A stretch of DNA of 9,364 nt from contig CACXCQ010000051.1 in assembly GCA_902766185.1 (NCBI GenBank), positions 1 to 9,364 of the forward strand, in the 5' to 3' direction. This document shows, piece after piece, positions 6,401 to 9,364 of this stretch. The notes beneath the pieces are model-generated. The model was not told the DNA's origin, searched no databases, and saw only the letters and a list, made by a program, of their open reading frames with translations. Position 1 is the first letter of the stretch, and each line of letters starts with the position of its first letter. The stretch comes from an uncultured Eubacteriales bacterium. Its GTDB lineage: Bacteria; Bacillota; Clostridia; Peptostreptococcales; Anaerovoracaceae. Position numbers and translations under genes: made by a program.

Positions 6401-8216
6401 ATGTATAGGAAAACCCGGGGTTAGCGGTATGTTCTCTGCCTTTATCGTCTATAGACCTTACTTCCGTAGGTATGGTCGTTCCGACCGTCACGTTCTTCGT
6501 CCCGCTGCCCTTGAGCTCGTCCAGGGACGCTCCCTGAAGGACCGTCTTGTTGCCGGTCTCGTTGCCGTCCACGTCGACATCGGAAATGACGATCTTGGCG
6601 ACCTCAAACCCCTTGTCCGGAGTCATGGTATAGATCGTCTTGTCTCTGAGTTCCGGAATGAGATATGTGCCCGGCTGGAGCACGCTGCCGTAGCCTTTCA
6701 GATTTCCGTTCTTGTTTCCGAAGGCGGTCGTCTGGATCGTTCCGCCTAGTCCTGAGGACGAGGTGATCTTATGCCAAACGGTACGGGCATAGTGGTCTGT
6801 CGGCTGGTTCCCGTTCGCCGCGACAATGGTCTGCAGCGTGTTGTTATAGCCATATCCGCTTCCCCACCAGGAGATAGCGATGCCCCTGGTGTTGTTCACC
6901 ATGGCGACGAAACCCGTCCGATAGGTGCCCGGATCAACGTCGCCGTTTGCGTTGTTGTCACCGGTTTCTTTGGCGTTATAGAATCGCGGCCCTTCGTTAT
7001 CATTTGCAATGCGAAGTTTGTAACTGTCATTTCCATTGTCCACGGAACCTGTATTTCCCGGTCCCGGGATGTAAATGTAATTGCCGTTCTGGTCCTTGAC
7101 CAGACTGCTGTCGTTCATTTCCACCCGGATCTGCTCGGTGAACGCGCGGTTAACTCCATTCAGCTGTGCATCATACAGGTTACCGTATGCAGTAGTGGTC
7201 CTGTCGACATCGATGTCCACCATAGGCAGATAGAAGGTGGCGGGCACCTGCTTTCCGTCGATGGTGACAGAGGTGATCGGATCGCCGTTCTCATCGACGA
7301 CCTGGAATTTGGCCTTTATTCTGACGCCGATCCGGAAATTTCCCTGCGTGTTGGACGCGAGGAGCTTGGTTCCGCTGGCGATGGGAATCTTTCCGGAGAA
7401 GCTGGCTCCGCTGGAATCCGGATTGCCTCCGGGAGTGGACTGGAAGACGATATACGCGTCCGAAAAGGTGAGACGAAGGTTTGCCTTGTCGCCGTTGGGA
7501 AGCGTGGCCGCATTTTTGTACGTATACCGGAAAAGCTCCCCGGGGAAGAAACAGTTCCTGTCCATATTCAGCTTCCTTGTGTTGCTGGCGCTGGCGGACG
7601 AATCATATCCCGCATACCAGTATCCGTTGTCGGGATCCAAAGAACCGCCATCGGCTGCATATTTCTCCGCCGTAAAGCCAGCCGAGGCACCAGCATCCAG
7701 GATCTCCGGCTTCATCGCCGGTGACTGCAGCACGGACCGGTCAGCCAGCGTTTCAAGGTCGAGGTCGATGGTGGCATCTGACGCCGGGGAAAGGAAGTCG
7801 TACTTGCCGAGAAGGTTTGTCGAGACTCCTCCGATCGCGGTATTGGATGAACTCTGGGAGATGCCTTCAATGCCTTGGGGAACGCTCGTCGCGAAAGCCG
7901 TGATGCCTCCCGTGATGACCAGCAGCACAGCGATCAGCGCTGCAAGCATCGCACGGCGGCCAGCCCAGCCTTTGCGCGGGGCATTGCCTGACTGCTTTCT
8001 TCCGGCAGCACGCAAACAACAGGGTCCTTCCGTTCCCTGTTCGGTGTTGCCGTTATTCAATTGTGGGGAAACAGGGATTTTCGTATCTCCCGGGTGGATG
8101 GAATCGGCTCTTTGTCCGACTCCCTCTCCTGTCCGCGGCTGCGCCTTCACGGCCGCTGCCGCAGTATGAAGTGTTTCGACTCGTTCACTCTCCAATGGAT
8201 CTGTCAACTTCTTCAT
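1..8216 (-). CDS. Giant multi-domain surface adhesin with isopeptide-type stalk repeats (3' end missing)
   Basis: One open frame encodes 2738 complete codons with no stop and continues past the left edge. The start is ATG at 8214-8216 (MKKLTDPLES), chosen because AGAGAGG lies 7 bases upstream. Residues 87-109 form a basic-then-hydrophobic export segment ending AFA. Residues 110-645 are an unrecognised head. From about 646 onward come CnaB-like modules (K-x-W near the start, an LPxYD..G..I.Y.I.RE strand, a final NT or NN) and pilin-type modules (K.L.GR.L..GEF.F.L to FTN.Y). From known families, such modules form internal Lys-Asn bonds helped by a Glu, giving rigid, protease-resistant stalks on the Gram-positive surface. 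I infer an adhesin attached to the wall by a C-terminal LPxTG-like signal, which would lie outside the window. The chain is acidic and poor in cysteine. It could instead be a giant pilus-tip subunit. No sortase gene is visible. Surface-protein class is firm; ligand and exact role are unknown. Confidence 0.93.
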   Translation of the reverse strand, partial: MKKLTDPLESERVETLHTAAAAVKAQPRTGEGVGQRADSIHPGDTKIPVSPQLNNGNTEQGTEGPCCLRAAGRKQSGNAPRKGWAGRRAMLAALIAVLLVITGGITAFATSVPQGIEGISQSSSNTAIGGVSTNLLGKYDFLSPASDATIDLDLETLADRSVLQSPAMKPEILDAGASAGFTAEKYAADGGSLDPDNGYWYAGYDSSASASNTRKLNMDRNCFFPGELFRYTYKNAATLPNGDKANLRLTFSDAYIVFQSTPGGNPDSSGASFSGKIPIASGTKLLASNTQGNFRIGVRIKAKFQVVDENGDPITSVTIDGKQVPATFYLPMVDIDVDRTTTAYGNLYDAQLNGVNRAFTEQIRVEMNDSSLVKDQNGNYIYIPGPGNTGSVDNGNDSYKLRIANDNEGPRFYNAKETGDNNANGDVDPGTYRTGFVAMVNNTRGIAISWWGSGYGYNNTLQTIVAANGNQPTDHYARTVWHKITSSSGLGGTIQTTAFGNKNGNLKGYGSVLQPGTYLIPELRDKTIYTMTPDKGFEVAKIVISDVDVDGNETGNKTVLQGASLDELKGSGTKNVTVGTTIPTEVRSIDDKGREHTANPGFSYTYTDSTTEGQLTYNRETGVVTFNFPDNSQHHKIHVEWRQIPEVVKVEKNWEDMSDAYNTRQDVIFHIDVKSVSKSGGMTVTRTMQDVLPPQKLSKTASGADLLKVWGDTVNYQTADGSTIEAVDHLATNDERGNPILWKSVYAESGLRYVGTSTYTATPVYINEDDPTDIVTYLPRDNGQGDLLYFKRNGAVYKGYVSSEQEELGRPEVSYRYHETGYFRHSNGTLCREDELPTKTEQDGSGNTEPLTDMGTSSSVRVLTTEEHVVNILPRYDEVGAEIEYIIRETLADSENTDIEANDPTKGLVGYVTTITENSRTNTPIEIRQESLEADTQNYNVNNILDVKDITVTKTWNDTPNTPHTEEELLKAFRLYRNSKEITSEVMSDNGESKYYNEDLVLTDQNNVVQYKKADVYQRTTNLVNGQAETGELTDSLPAYRSQDGSEIYYKKGSGYVKEDGTAVAKLPSGAQRLAFDELGEDTFGYTYEKVDTTYTAVTPNADDSPIGRDWYEKDGDEYVPTEDEEVDSTKTYYARTDDKSFVTVKFKYFSDGWKKMADPDKGTLVTQKPGGLIDGERYITVTDNNDGTWTYTVEGLPAFVYEAGIVVPAAYFVKEKPDSLADNGNNVGKGKYMAARYEGSGLDKAKHHESVTNTEAIVVNGKKVWEDDDDALGERQDVAFHLDAVLKFKDGDTVISGTMEDILPPQKIDAGLQATWGDVSDYTAKTLNGEIIYTMDELKQIKDEKGNDITWTYGIGNNGVRYAGVVTYAEVEAFVECDPITGDPVDATNLVEKLPLRDPSGQKDITWKDSEDGEHYEGTYNDGGTPVTVKYLRVTAYRHPSSNKLVDKLPEKTSEDSKNGNETYDIEFTGDGQAWKGGLPDEHDSKLWTGTIKKTGSFIVNKLPRYDSAGNEIIYSIRETLADGTDVAANDPQSGLKGYTTQVDDWDEFVKGTNANDVETRTGNVYNTLYSAGLVGLKVDKVLDGRAFKESDSFKFVLTGKNNTPMPVVTPIEIDDSQDADEVIRELKGSDDGVAGTVRQTVDFGTIVFSRGDLKTKEVTYDAELTDAERSSIRYWTAVYTPAGETETVTKTFDMKKAADKDFFENTLTEEERNAATGNLISNTFTYQITENPQDSDAGDSRAIKNDKRVQTITVNVLFEQNGRKILVSAKDENGEFITGQDATVKTITDKSTPKVYLEKVFYENEYKARGTYAPEATKVLNGRSLKKGEFSFNLKAVDTPELDANNSAITYQYDNNGETEEAELIDVKAADTPMPEGTEKGETATTVNDLEEIGFFSDLFGRETGTNRLAGPVDFSDITYKTSDLKKSVTLGNPTKEQSEAGMHKASADEQKLVSQWQWTVEKGGEETTFSYGSIPDDATATVTVDGEENTVTFADATDAQRKAARGDTLDSAWKLDGVTYIGATEENSGLIGTAPAGAQVTEPAFGTYYLTDRAFTYELWENIPGVATATINGQEYTYDDAKAAGIARADMESARWTLNGYTYDATVYTVRVRVTDNTDGTVTAKAYKVTGPGQSVTEEEIKNGDDLLFTNEYEPQDNVQIKATKEWDDFENGYDSRDDVTFHLDATYDRNGREVTISDVRPAQTIAKDAAGDDLTVIWGEGLYRKADENGDYYGEGSVTSATLPETPEGCSLKVDEADDGTYYIFQKKEEVTDPESGQTTEEVIDVEKWFYDALFESTEKGEAITYSVREDAVPGYTTVIEEGEWDDTETPKSKTFTITNTYLSGNIAIQATKYLEGRGFNENDKFSFVLSGEDGAPMPVKASEDPDKVTDPGDVEQSMTDGSGFNAGEVRGEVSFGTIAYSQRDLEETEVTYGELDQSGSMGELNSVRFWSVPEGETYDMTKDDEKAAFEALSDDVRNEATGSVFKNSFTYYVAEKATSGKDGEDDADMSFVANDTDRDKVVVNVLFDQVNNRILASSKHFEGDSSITGVDITAAGDDLLAPQAYTQSLFFTNVYTAEGAYEPEVAKTLAGRPLEAGEFEFTLEPVDTTTEPMTVSGSTDKVIGLETAAEDTPVPAKPDAVNDLGISDTSVKGANGMKGEASFGDITYTSEDLARQVIFNADPTEAQAKAGLRKATEAEQKQALSWEWTESGKTYVFGAIPDDAALASQIAVD
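465..1178 (-). repeat. Stalk module A3, pilin-type isopeptide domain (residues 2347-2584)
   Basis: It starts IAIQATKYLEGRGFNENDKF (K2357), then SFVLSGEDGAPMPV, VSFGTIAYSQRDLEETEVTYG, SFTYYVAEKATSG (E2500), VVVNVLFDQVNNRI and FFTNVYTAEG (N2578). It has the same length as A1 (238 residues) and the same order of landmarks, including the PMPV segment, so A1 and A3 are equivalent units of a duplicated block. The identity is only partial, so the duplication is not recent. Confidence 0.78.
1179..1742 (-). repeat. Stalk module B3, shorter CnaB-like module (residues 2159-2346)
   Basis: It opens IKATKEWDDFENGYDSRDDV followed by TFHLDAT (K2168, W2170), then DVRPAQTI (2202 onward) and WGEG (2222-2225), the same landmarks as in B1 and B2. 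It closes with EAITYSVREDAVPGYTT (E2314) and FTITNTY (N2344). The insertion is only about 115 residues against about 200 in B1 and B2. It opens the second B-A-A' block. Cysteine C2254 is one of very few in the protein. Confidence 0.77.
1743..2783 (-). repeat. Stalk module A2, long pilin-type isopeptide domain (residues 1812-2158)
   Basis: It starts GTYAPEATKVLNGRSLKKGEF (K1820) and ends FTYELWENIP (E2064) and LLFTNEYEP (N2154). It is longer than A1 owing to an insertion of about 150 residues: NPTKEQSEAGMHKASADEQK (1935-1954), QWQWTVEKGGE, GSIPDDAT, then a second copy-like stretch with AAGIARADMESARWTLNG. The insertion start recurs in A4, which marks A2 and A4 as one subtype. Two short ASADEQ/RADMES + W-x-W/L-G pieces suggest internal repeats within the insertion. 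Confidence 0.78.
2784..3497 (-). repeat. Stalk module A1, pilin-type isopeptide domain (residues 1574-1811)
   Basis: It starts GLKVDKVLDGRAFKESDSF followed by KFVLTG and TPMPV. The middle has TVDFGTIVFSRGDLKTKEVTY, and the end has NTFTYQITENP, then ITVNVLFEQNGRKI and FYENEYKA. Predicted crosslink residues are K1582, E1732 and N1806. This pattern matches the Spy0128/FctA-type pilin isopeptide-linkage family, in which Lys and Asn join under a catalytic Glu. The Lys-to-Asn distance, about 224 residues, is long for the family because of added sequence between strands. Its closest partner in this protein is A3. Confidence 0.78.
3498..4445 (-). repeat. Stalk module B2, CnaB-like with the same insertion as B1 (residues 1258-1573)
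   Basis: It opens VNGKKVWEDD (K1264, W1266) and RQDVAFHLDAV, then carries DILPPQKI (1302 onward) and WGD (1317-1319) as in B1. It ends LPRYDSAGNEIIYSIRETL (E1520) and VYNTLY (N1568). The insertion keeps the B1 order of pieces: GNDITW, NGVRYAGVVTY, a second LPLRDPSG strand, a YLRVTAYRHPSSN strand, then the closing LPRYD strand. It is the first member of the larger B-A-A' repeat block. Confidence 0.75.
4446..5375 (-). repeat. Stalk module B1', CnaB-like with a unique insertion (residues 948-1257)
   Basis: It begins VTKTWNDTPNTPHTEEELL (K954, W956) and FRLYRNSKEI, a classical CnaB opening. It closes with TWTYTVEGLPAF, YFVKEKP (E1216) and VTNTEAI (N1254). The insertion in between, about residues 990-1140, differs from that of B1 and B2. 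It is tyrosine- and acid-rich with short recurring pieces such as YQRTTNLVNG, EIYYKKGSGYVKEDG and DWYEKDGDEYVP. The paired Y-x-K and Y-V-x-E pieces may be small internal beta repeats. It has no DxxPxQ...WGD motif. Confidence 0.7.
5376..6281 (-). repeat. Stalk module B1, CnaB-like with a large insertion (residues 646-947)
   Basis: The module opens with VEKNWEDM (K652, W654) and TRQDVIFHIDV. It ends with LPRYDEVGAEIEYIIRETL (E889) and NVNNI (N942/N943), which gives a predicted Lys-Glu-Asn isopeptide set. About 200 residues that are not part of an ordinary CnaB domain (usually 60-100 residues) lie between the first strands and the LPRYD strand. This insertion starts at DVLPPQK (690-696) followed by WGD (710-712), and it recurs in module B2. 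The module assignment is by motif only. Confidence 0.75.
6282..7889 (-). other. Unrecognised N-terminal head region of the adhesin (residues 110-645)
   Basis: About 535 residues lie between the export segment and the first stalk repeat. They show none of the K-x-W or K.L.GR repeat signatures. The region is rich in Gly, Asn, Ser, Asp and Thr, with aromatic patches such as NGYWYAGYD (198-206) and SWWGSGYGYNN (449-459). A stretch near 235-300 looks like alternating beta strands. The end, around 580-645, has a beta-sandwich-like SYTYTD and FNFPDN and leads directly into the first CnaB-like module. By position this is where ligand binding would be expected in MSCRAMM-type adhesins. I do not recognise a named fold, so the binding role is inference. 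Confidence 0.6.
7890..7958 (-). other. Export signal segment of the giant adhesin (residues 87-109)
   Basis: Residues 82-88 carry basic residues (K82, R87, R88), followed by a hydrophobic core MLAALIAVLLVITGGITAF (90-108) and AFA at 107-109, a good signal peptidase I site with cleavage predicted before T110. What is odd is its position: 89 residues precede the core, where a normal signal peptide has 5-30. M90 has no Shine-Dalgarno sequence in front of it, so it is a poor alternative start. Either the protein has an extended signal peptide or the segment stays as an N-terminal membrane anchor. Cleavage is inferred. Confidence 0.8.
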
Positions 8217-8223
8217 ATATAAA

Positions 8224-8230
8224 CCTCTCT
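8224..8230 (-). promoter_or_regulatory. Ribosome binding site of the giant adhesin
   Basis: AGAGAGG on the minus strand lies 7 bases before the ATG at 8216. It decides the start, because the only alternative Met near the export segment (M90) has no such sequence. Confidence 0.82.
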
Positions 8231-8264
8231 GCCCCATATTTTTTTTCTCATCAAATGCATGCGC

Positions 8265-8287
8265 GTATGCGACTTACCTGCGCATAC
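8265..8287. repeat. Seven-base-pair hairpin in the proximal leader
   Basis: GTATGCG (8265-8271) and CGCATAC (8281-8287) form a perfect stem with a 9-base loop. It lies about 50-70 bases before the adhesin start codon, just after the start expected from P2. There is no U-tract on the minus strand directly after it, so it is not an obvious terminator. Confidence 0.4.
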
Positions 8288-8301
8288 ACATAGGCAATGA
8301 T

Positions 8302-8307
8302 ATTATA
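8302..8307 (-). promoter_or_regulatory. Possible second -10 element of the adhesin gene (P2)
   Basis: The minus strand carries a perfect TATAAT at 8307-8302, about 86 bases before the start codon. No good -35 lies at the usual distance (ACGTCT at 17 bases), and the TG before it is one base off the extended -10 position. It could be a weak or activator-dependent promoter, or chance in an AT-rich stretch. Confidence 0.35.
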
Positions 8308-8313
8308 CACCTT

Positions 8314-8400
8314 TTGGCGGAGGAAGACGTAAAAAAGTTTTTGTATTATTTCGCTGTATTATTTCGTATTATGTTTACGTAATTGCTCTTTTTCCGCCAA
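8314..8400. repeat. Interrupted inverted repeat in the adhesin leader
   Basis: TTGGCGGA (8314-8321) is complementary to TCCGCCAA (8393-8400), and ACGTAAA (8327-8333) to TTTACGT (8374-8380), in nested order. In RNA from P1 the outer 8-pair and inner 7-pair stems would stack around an asymmetric internal loop (5 and 12 bases), with a loop of about 40 bases. It lies between P1 and P2, at the 5' end of the expected transcript. It may stabilise the mRNA, control elongation, or act in DNA as a protein site. Confidence 0.55.
8342..8366. repeat. Tandem 12-base direct repeat inside the leader
   Basis: TGTATTATTTCG occurs at 8342-8353 and again at 8355-8366, a 13-base period, followed by a third partial copy, TATTATG (8367-8373). 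The repeats occupy the loop between the arms of the surrounding inverted repeat and are about 35-60 bases upstream of the P2 -10. They could be a pair of regulator sites or an upstream A/T element. Confidence 0.5.
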
Positions 8401-8410
8401 TCACGGTGAT
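8400..8410. promoter_or_regulatory. Small palindrome over the predicted P1 start site
   Basis: ATCAC-G-GTGAT is a perfect 5+5 palindrome with a single central base. It directly follows the P1 -10 and covers the expected transcription start, a common place for a repressor operator. It is short, so chance cannot be excluded. Confidence 0.35.
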
Positions 8411-8439
8411 ATTTTACCGCCATTCCTTCACTATGTCAA
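8411..8439 (-). promoter_or_regulatory. Main predicted promoter of the adhesin gene (P1)
   Basis: On the minus strand TTGACA (8439-8434) is followed after exactly 17 bases by TAAAAT (8416-8411), a perfect -35 and a five-of-six -10 for the housekeeping sigma factor. Transcription should begin near 8404, leaving an untranslated leader of about 190 bases. A second TTGAC core (8452-8448) lies 13 bases further upstream on the same strand. Prediction from sequence only. Confidence 0.65.
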
Positions 8440-8491
8440 CAAATATGGTCAAGAATAGCGTTCATATATATATCATTGACAAAACACCCTT

Positions 8492-8511
8492 ATCCACCTC
8501 TTTAAGTGGAT
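8492..8511. repeat. Short inverted repeat between the divergent promoters
   Basis: ATCCAC (8492-8497) and GTGGAT (8506-8511) are separated by 8 bases. It is about 40 bases upstream of the plus-strand -10 and about 50 bases upstream of the P1 -35. It may be an operator site; no function is shown by the sequence. Confidence 0.3.
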
Positions 8512-8548
8512 TGTAAAGAAATGTCCGTCCCCAACACCGCGGATTGTA

Positions 8549-8557
8549 TGGTACAAT
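8549..8557 (+). promoter_or_regulatory. Extended -10 promoter of the acyltransferase-like gene
   Basis: TGGTACAAT combines a TGn extension with a five-of-six -10 hexamer (TACAAT, 8552-8557). No -35 match lies at 16-18 bases, which extended -10 promoters can do without. The start would be near 8564, giving a leader of about 60 bases. Confidence 0.55.
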
Positions 8558-8609
8558 GGGCGCAGGGTATGGGAACAAATCAGTTCGGCGCGACCTCGCC
8601 AAAGCAAAC

Positions 8610-8620
8610 GGAGGAAAGGA
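8610..8620 (+). promoter_or_regulatory. Ribosome binding site of the acyltransferase-like gene
   Basis: GGAGGAAAGGA ends 4 bases before the ATG at 8625; the GGAGG core is 10 bases away. It supports this ATG over other in-frame or out-of-frame starts nearby. Confidence 0.8.
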
Positions 8621-8624
8621 ATCT

Positions 8625-9364
8625 ATGGGACGACGTGACGCCAGACTTGTTAAGAATCTGGATTCTATGCATATCATCGTGCCCCTGCTCTATCCGGGCA
8701 GGTGTGACAACGAAGCGTATATTTCGGAGCGAATCGATCTGACAAACATCAATGCATTTCTTGAGAAGAAGAACCGGGAACTGGCTGAGGCAGCCAAGCG
8801 TGACGCAAAGGCTGGCGAGGACCCCGTGATCTTCAAATATACGATTTTTCATCTCATCGTAACTTCCGTGCTGAAGATCATGTATCTGCGGCCGAAGATG
8901 AACTACTTCATCCAGAACAAGCGCATCTACGAGCGCTATGAGAAGACGGCATCCTTCGTCATCAAGAAGCAGTTCTCTGACCACAGCGCGGAAGCCCTGG
9001 CTTTTCTGCGGGGTGAAGAGAACGACACCATCGACACCATCCACGAAAAGATCCGCCAGCAGGTACACAGCGGCAGAAGCGACAAGAAAGACGGCTCCAC
9101 GGAAGCCATGGACATCGTCAGCAAGCTGCCCTTCTTCGTGGTACGTTTCTTCGTCTGGCTCATGCGGCAGTTCGATGTGCGTGGCAAGGTGCCGGCATCC
9201 CTGATCTCTTCCGATCCCTACTACACCTCCGTGGTGCTGTCCAATCTGGGATCCATCAAGCTGAGAAGCGGGTATCATCATCTCACCAACTGGGGGACCA
9301 ACTCGCTGTTCGTCATCATCGGCGAGAAAAAGATCCGCCCCTTCTTCGCGGAGGACGGAAGCTA
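8625..9364 (+). CDS. 2-oxo acid dehydrogenase E2-like acyltransferase, CAT-fold (3' end missing)
   Basis: The visible 246 residues begin MGRRDARLVKNLDSMHIIVP and are open to the right edge. YLRPKMNYFIQNKRIYE (87-103) and TSVVLSNLGSIKL (201-213) followed by NWGTNSLFVIIGE (222-234) match the catalytic domain shared by E2 subunits and chloramphenicol acetyltransferase; compare the SNLG and IxxxGE region of true E2 proteins. There is no lipoyl domain and no E1/E3-binding domain before the catalytic part, so this is not a normal E2 core subunit. It belongs to a stand-alone family common in Clostridia and usually annotated only by this similarity. The active-site His-x-x-x-Asp/Gly region is expected near the C-terminus, outside the window, so catalytic competence cannot be judged. 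A hydrophobic stretch, LPFFVVRFFVWLM (168-180), may be a helix packing in a trimer or touching the membrane. No dehydrogenase partner gene is visible. Substrate unknown. Confidence 0.82.
   Translation, partial: MGRRDARLVKNLDSMHIIVPLLYPGRCDNEAYISERIDLTNINAFLEKKNRELAEAAKRDAKAGEDPVIFKYTIFHLIVTSVLKIMYLRPKMNYFIQNKRIYERYEKTASFVIKKQFSDHSAEALAFLRGEENDTIDTIHEKIRQQVHSGRSDKKDGSTEAMDIVSKLPFFVVRFFVWLMRQFDVRGKVPASLISSDPYYTSVVLSNLGSIKLRSGYHHLTNWGTNSLFVIIGEKKIRPFFAEDGS

Larger units (their letters stand above)
8217..8624. other. Divergent intergenic control region
   Basis: These 408 bases hold no credible gene. The part from 8217 to about 8520 is clearly richer in A and T than the flanking genes, and it contains the promoters, palindromes and direct repeats listed separately. 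I saw no transfer RNA, no CRISPR repeat, and no match to riboswitch cores I know, including the cyclic-di-GMP class often found before adhesin genes. Confidence 0.7.

Noticed and set aside
6030..7724. Two plus-strand open frames (6030-6749 and 6771-7724)
   Set aside because: Both are in the same antisense frame, opposite the head and module B1; no recognisable domains.
7237..8169. Plus-strand open frame of 310 codons opposite the adhesin N-terminus
   Set aside because: Low-complexity Ser/Pro/Ala-rich translation with no domain; the opposite strand has a convincing start, ribosome binding site and export segment.
8274..8291. Five-codon upstream reading frame (MCMRR) in the adhesin leader
   Set aside because: No ribosome binding site precedes it, and so short a frame is expected by chance.
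8476..8504. TTGACA on the plus strand as a -35 for the acyltransferase-like gene
   Set aside because: The hexamer 17 bases downstream (TCTTTA) is a poor -10; the extended -10 at 8549-8557 is the better candidate.
8506..8742. Plus-strand open frame of 78 codons overlapping the acyltransferase start
   Set aside because: Different frame from the recognised gene; it runs through that gene's promoter and ribosome binding site and has none of its own.
8580..9281. Minus-strand open frame of 233 codons
   Set aside because: Antisense to the acyltransferase-like gene, whose translation matches a known family from its first residues.

Overview
The window holds parts of two divergently transcribed genes. 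A very long minus-strand gene runs from its start codon at 8216 off the left edge. A plus-strand gene starts at 8625 and runs off the right edge. Between them is an AT-rich control region of 408 bases. The long open frames on the plus strand between about 580 and 7724 are antisense shadows of the minus-strand gene.

The organism is most likely a Gram-positive, fairly GC-rich member of the Bacillota, probably Clostridia. Three things suggest this: strong AGAGAGG and GGAGG ribosome binding sites with sigma-A type promoters, a multi-domain surface protein of the kind usually held to the wall by sortase, and a stand-alone E2-like acyltransferase of a type I know from Clostridia. No marker gene fixes the genus.

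The large gene encodes at least 2738 residues (about 300 kDa at 110 Da per residue). In order it has: an unusually long 89-residue N-terminal extension; a hydrophobic export segment ending in AFA (residues 90-109); an unrecognised head of about 535 residues; and a stalk of modules whose lysine, glutamate and asparagine residues are placed as in self-crosslinking isopeptide domains. I read the stalk as B1 - B1' - [B2 - A1 - A2] - [B3 - A3 - A4...]. B modules are CnaB-like and A modules resemble the Spy0128/FctA-type pilin domain. The bracketed block is a higher-order repeat that is still in progress at the left edge, so the true protein is longer and its C-terminal anchor is not visible.

The intergenic region holds a good promoter for the large gene (TTGACA, 17 bases, TAAAAT), a second perfect TATAAT nearer the gene, an extended -10 for the plus-strand gene, and a cluster of palindromes and direct repeats. 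The long leader of the large gene could form a hairpin of about 87 bases. This suggests controlled expression of the surface protein, but no regulator is encoded here. The two genes share only this control region and nothing in the sequence links their functions.
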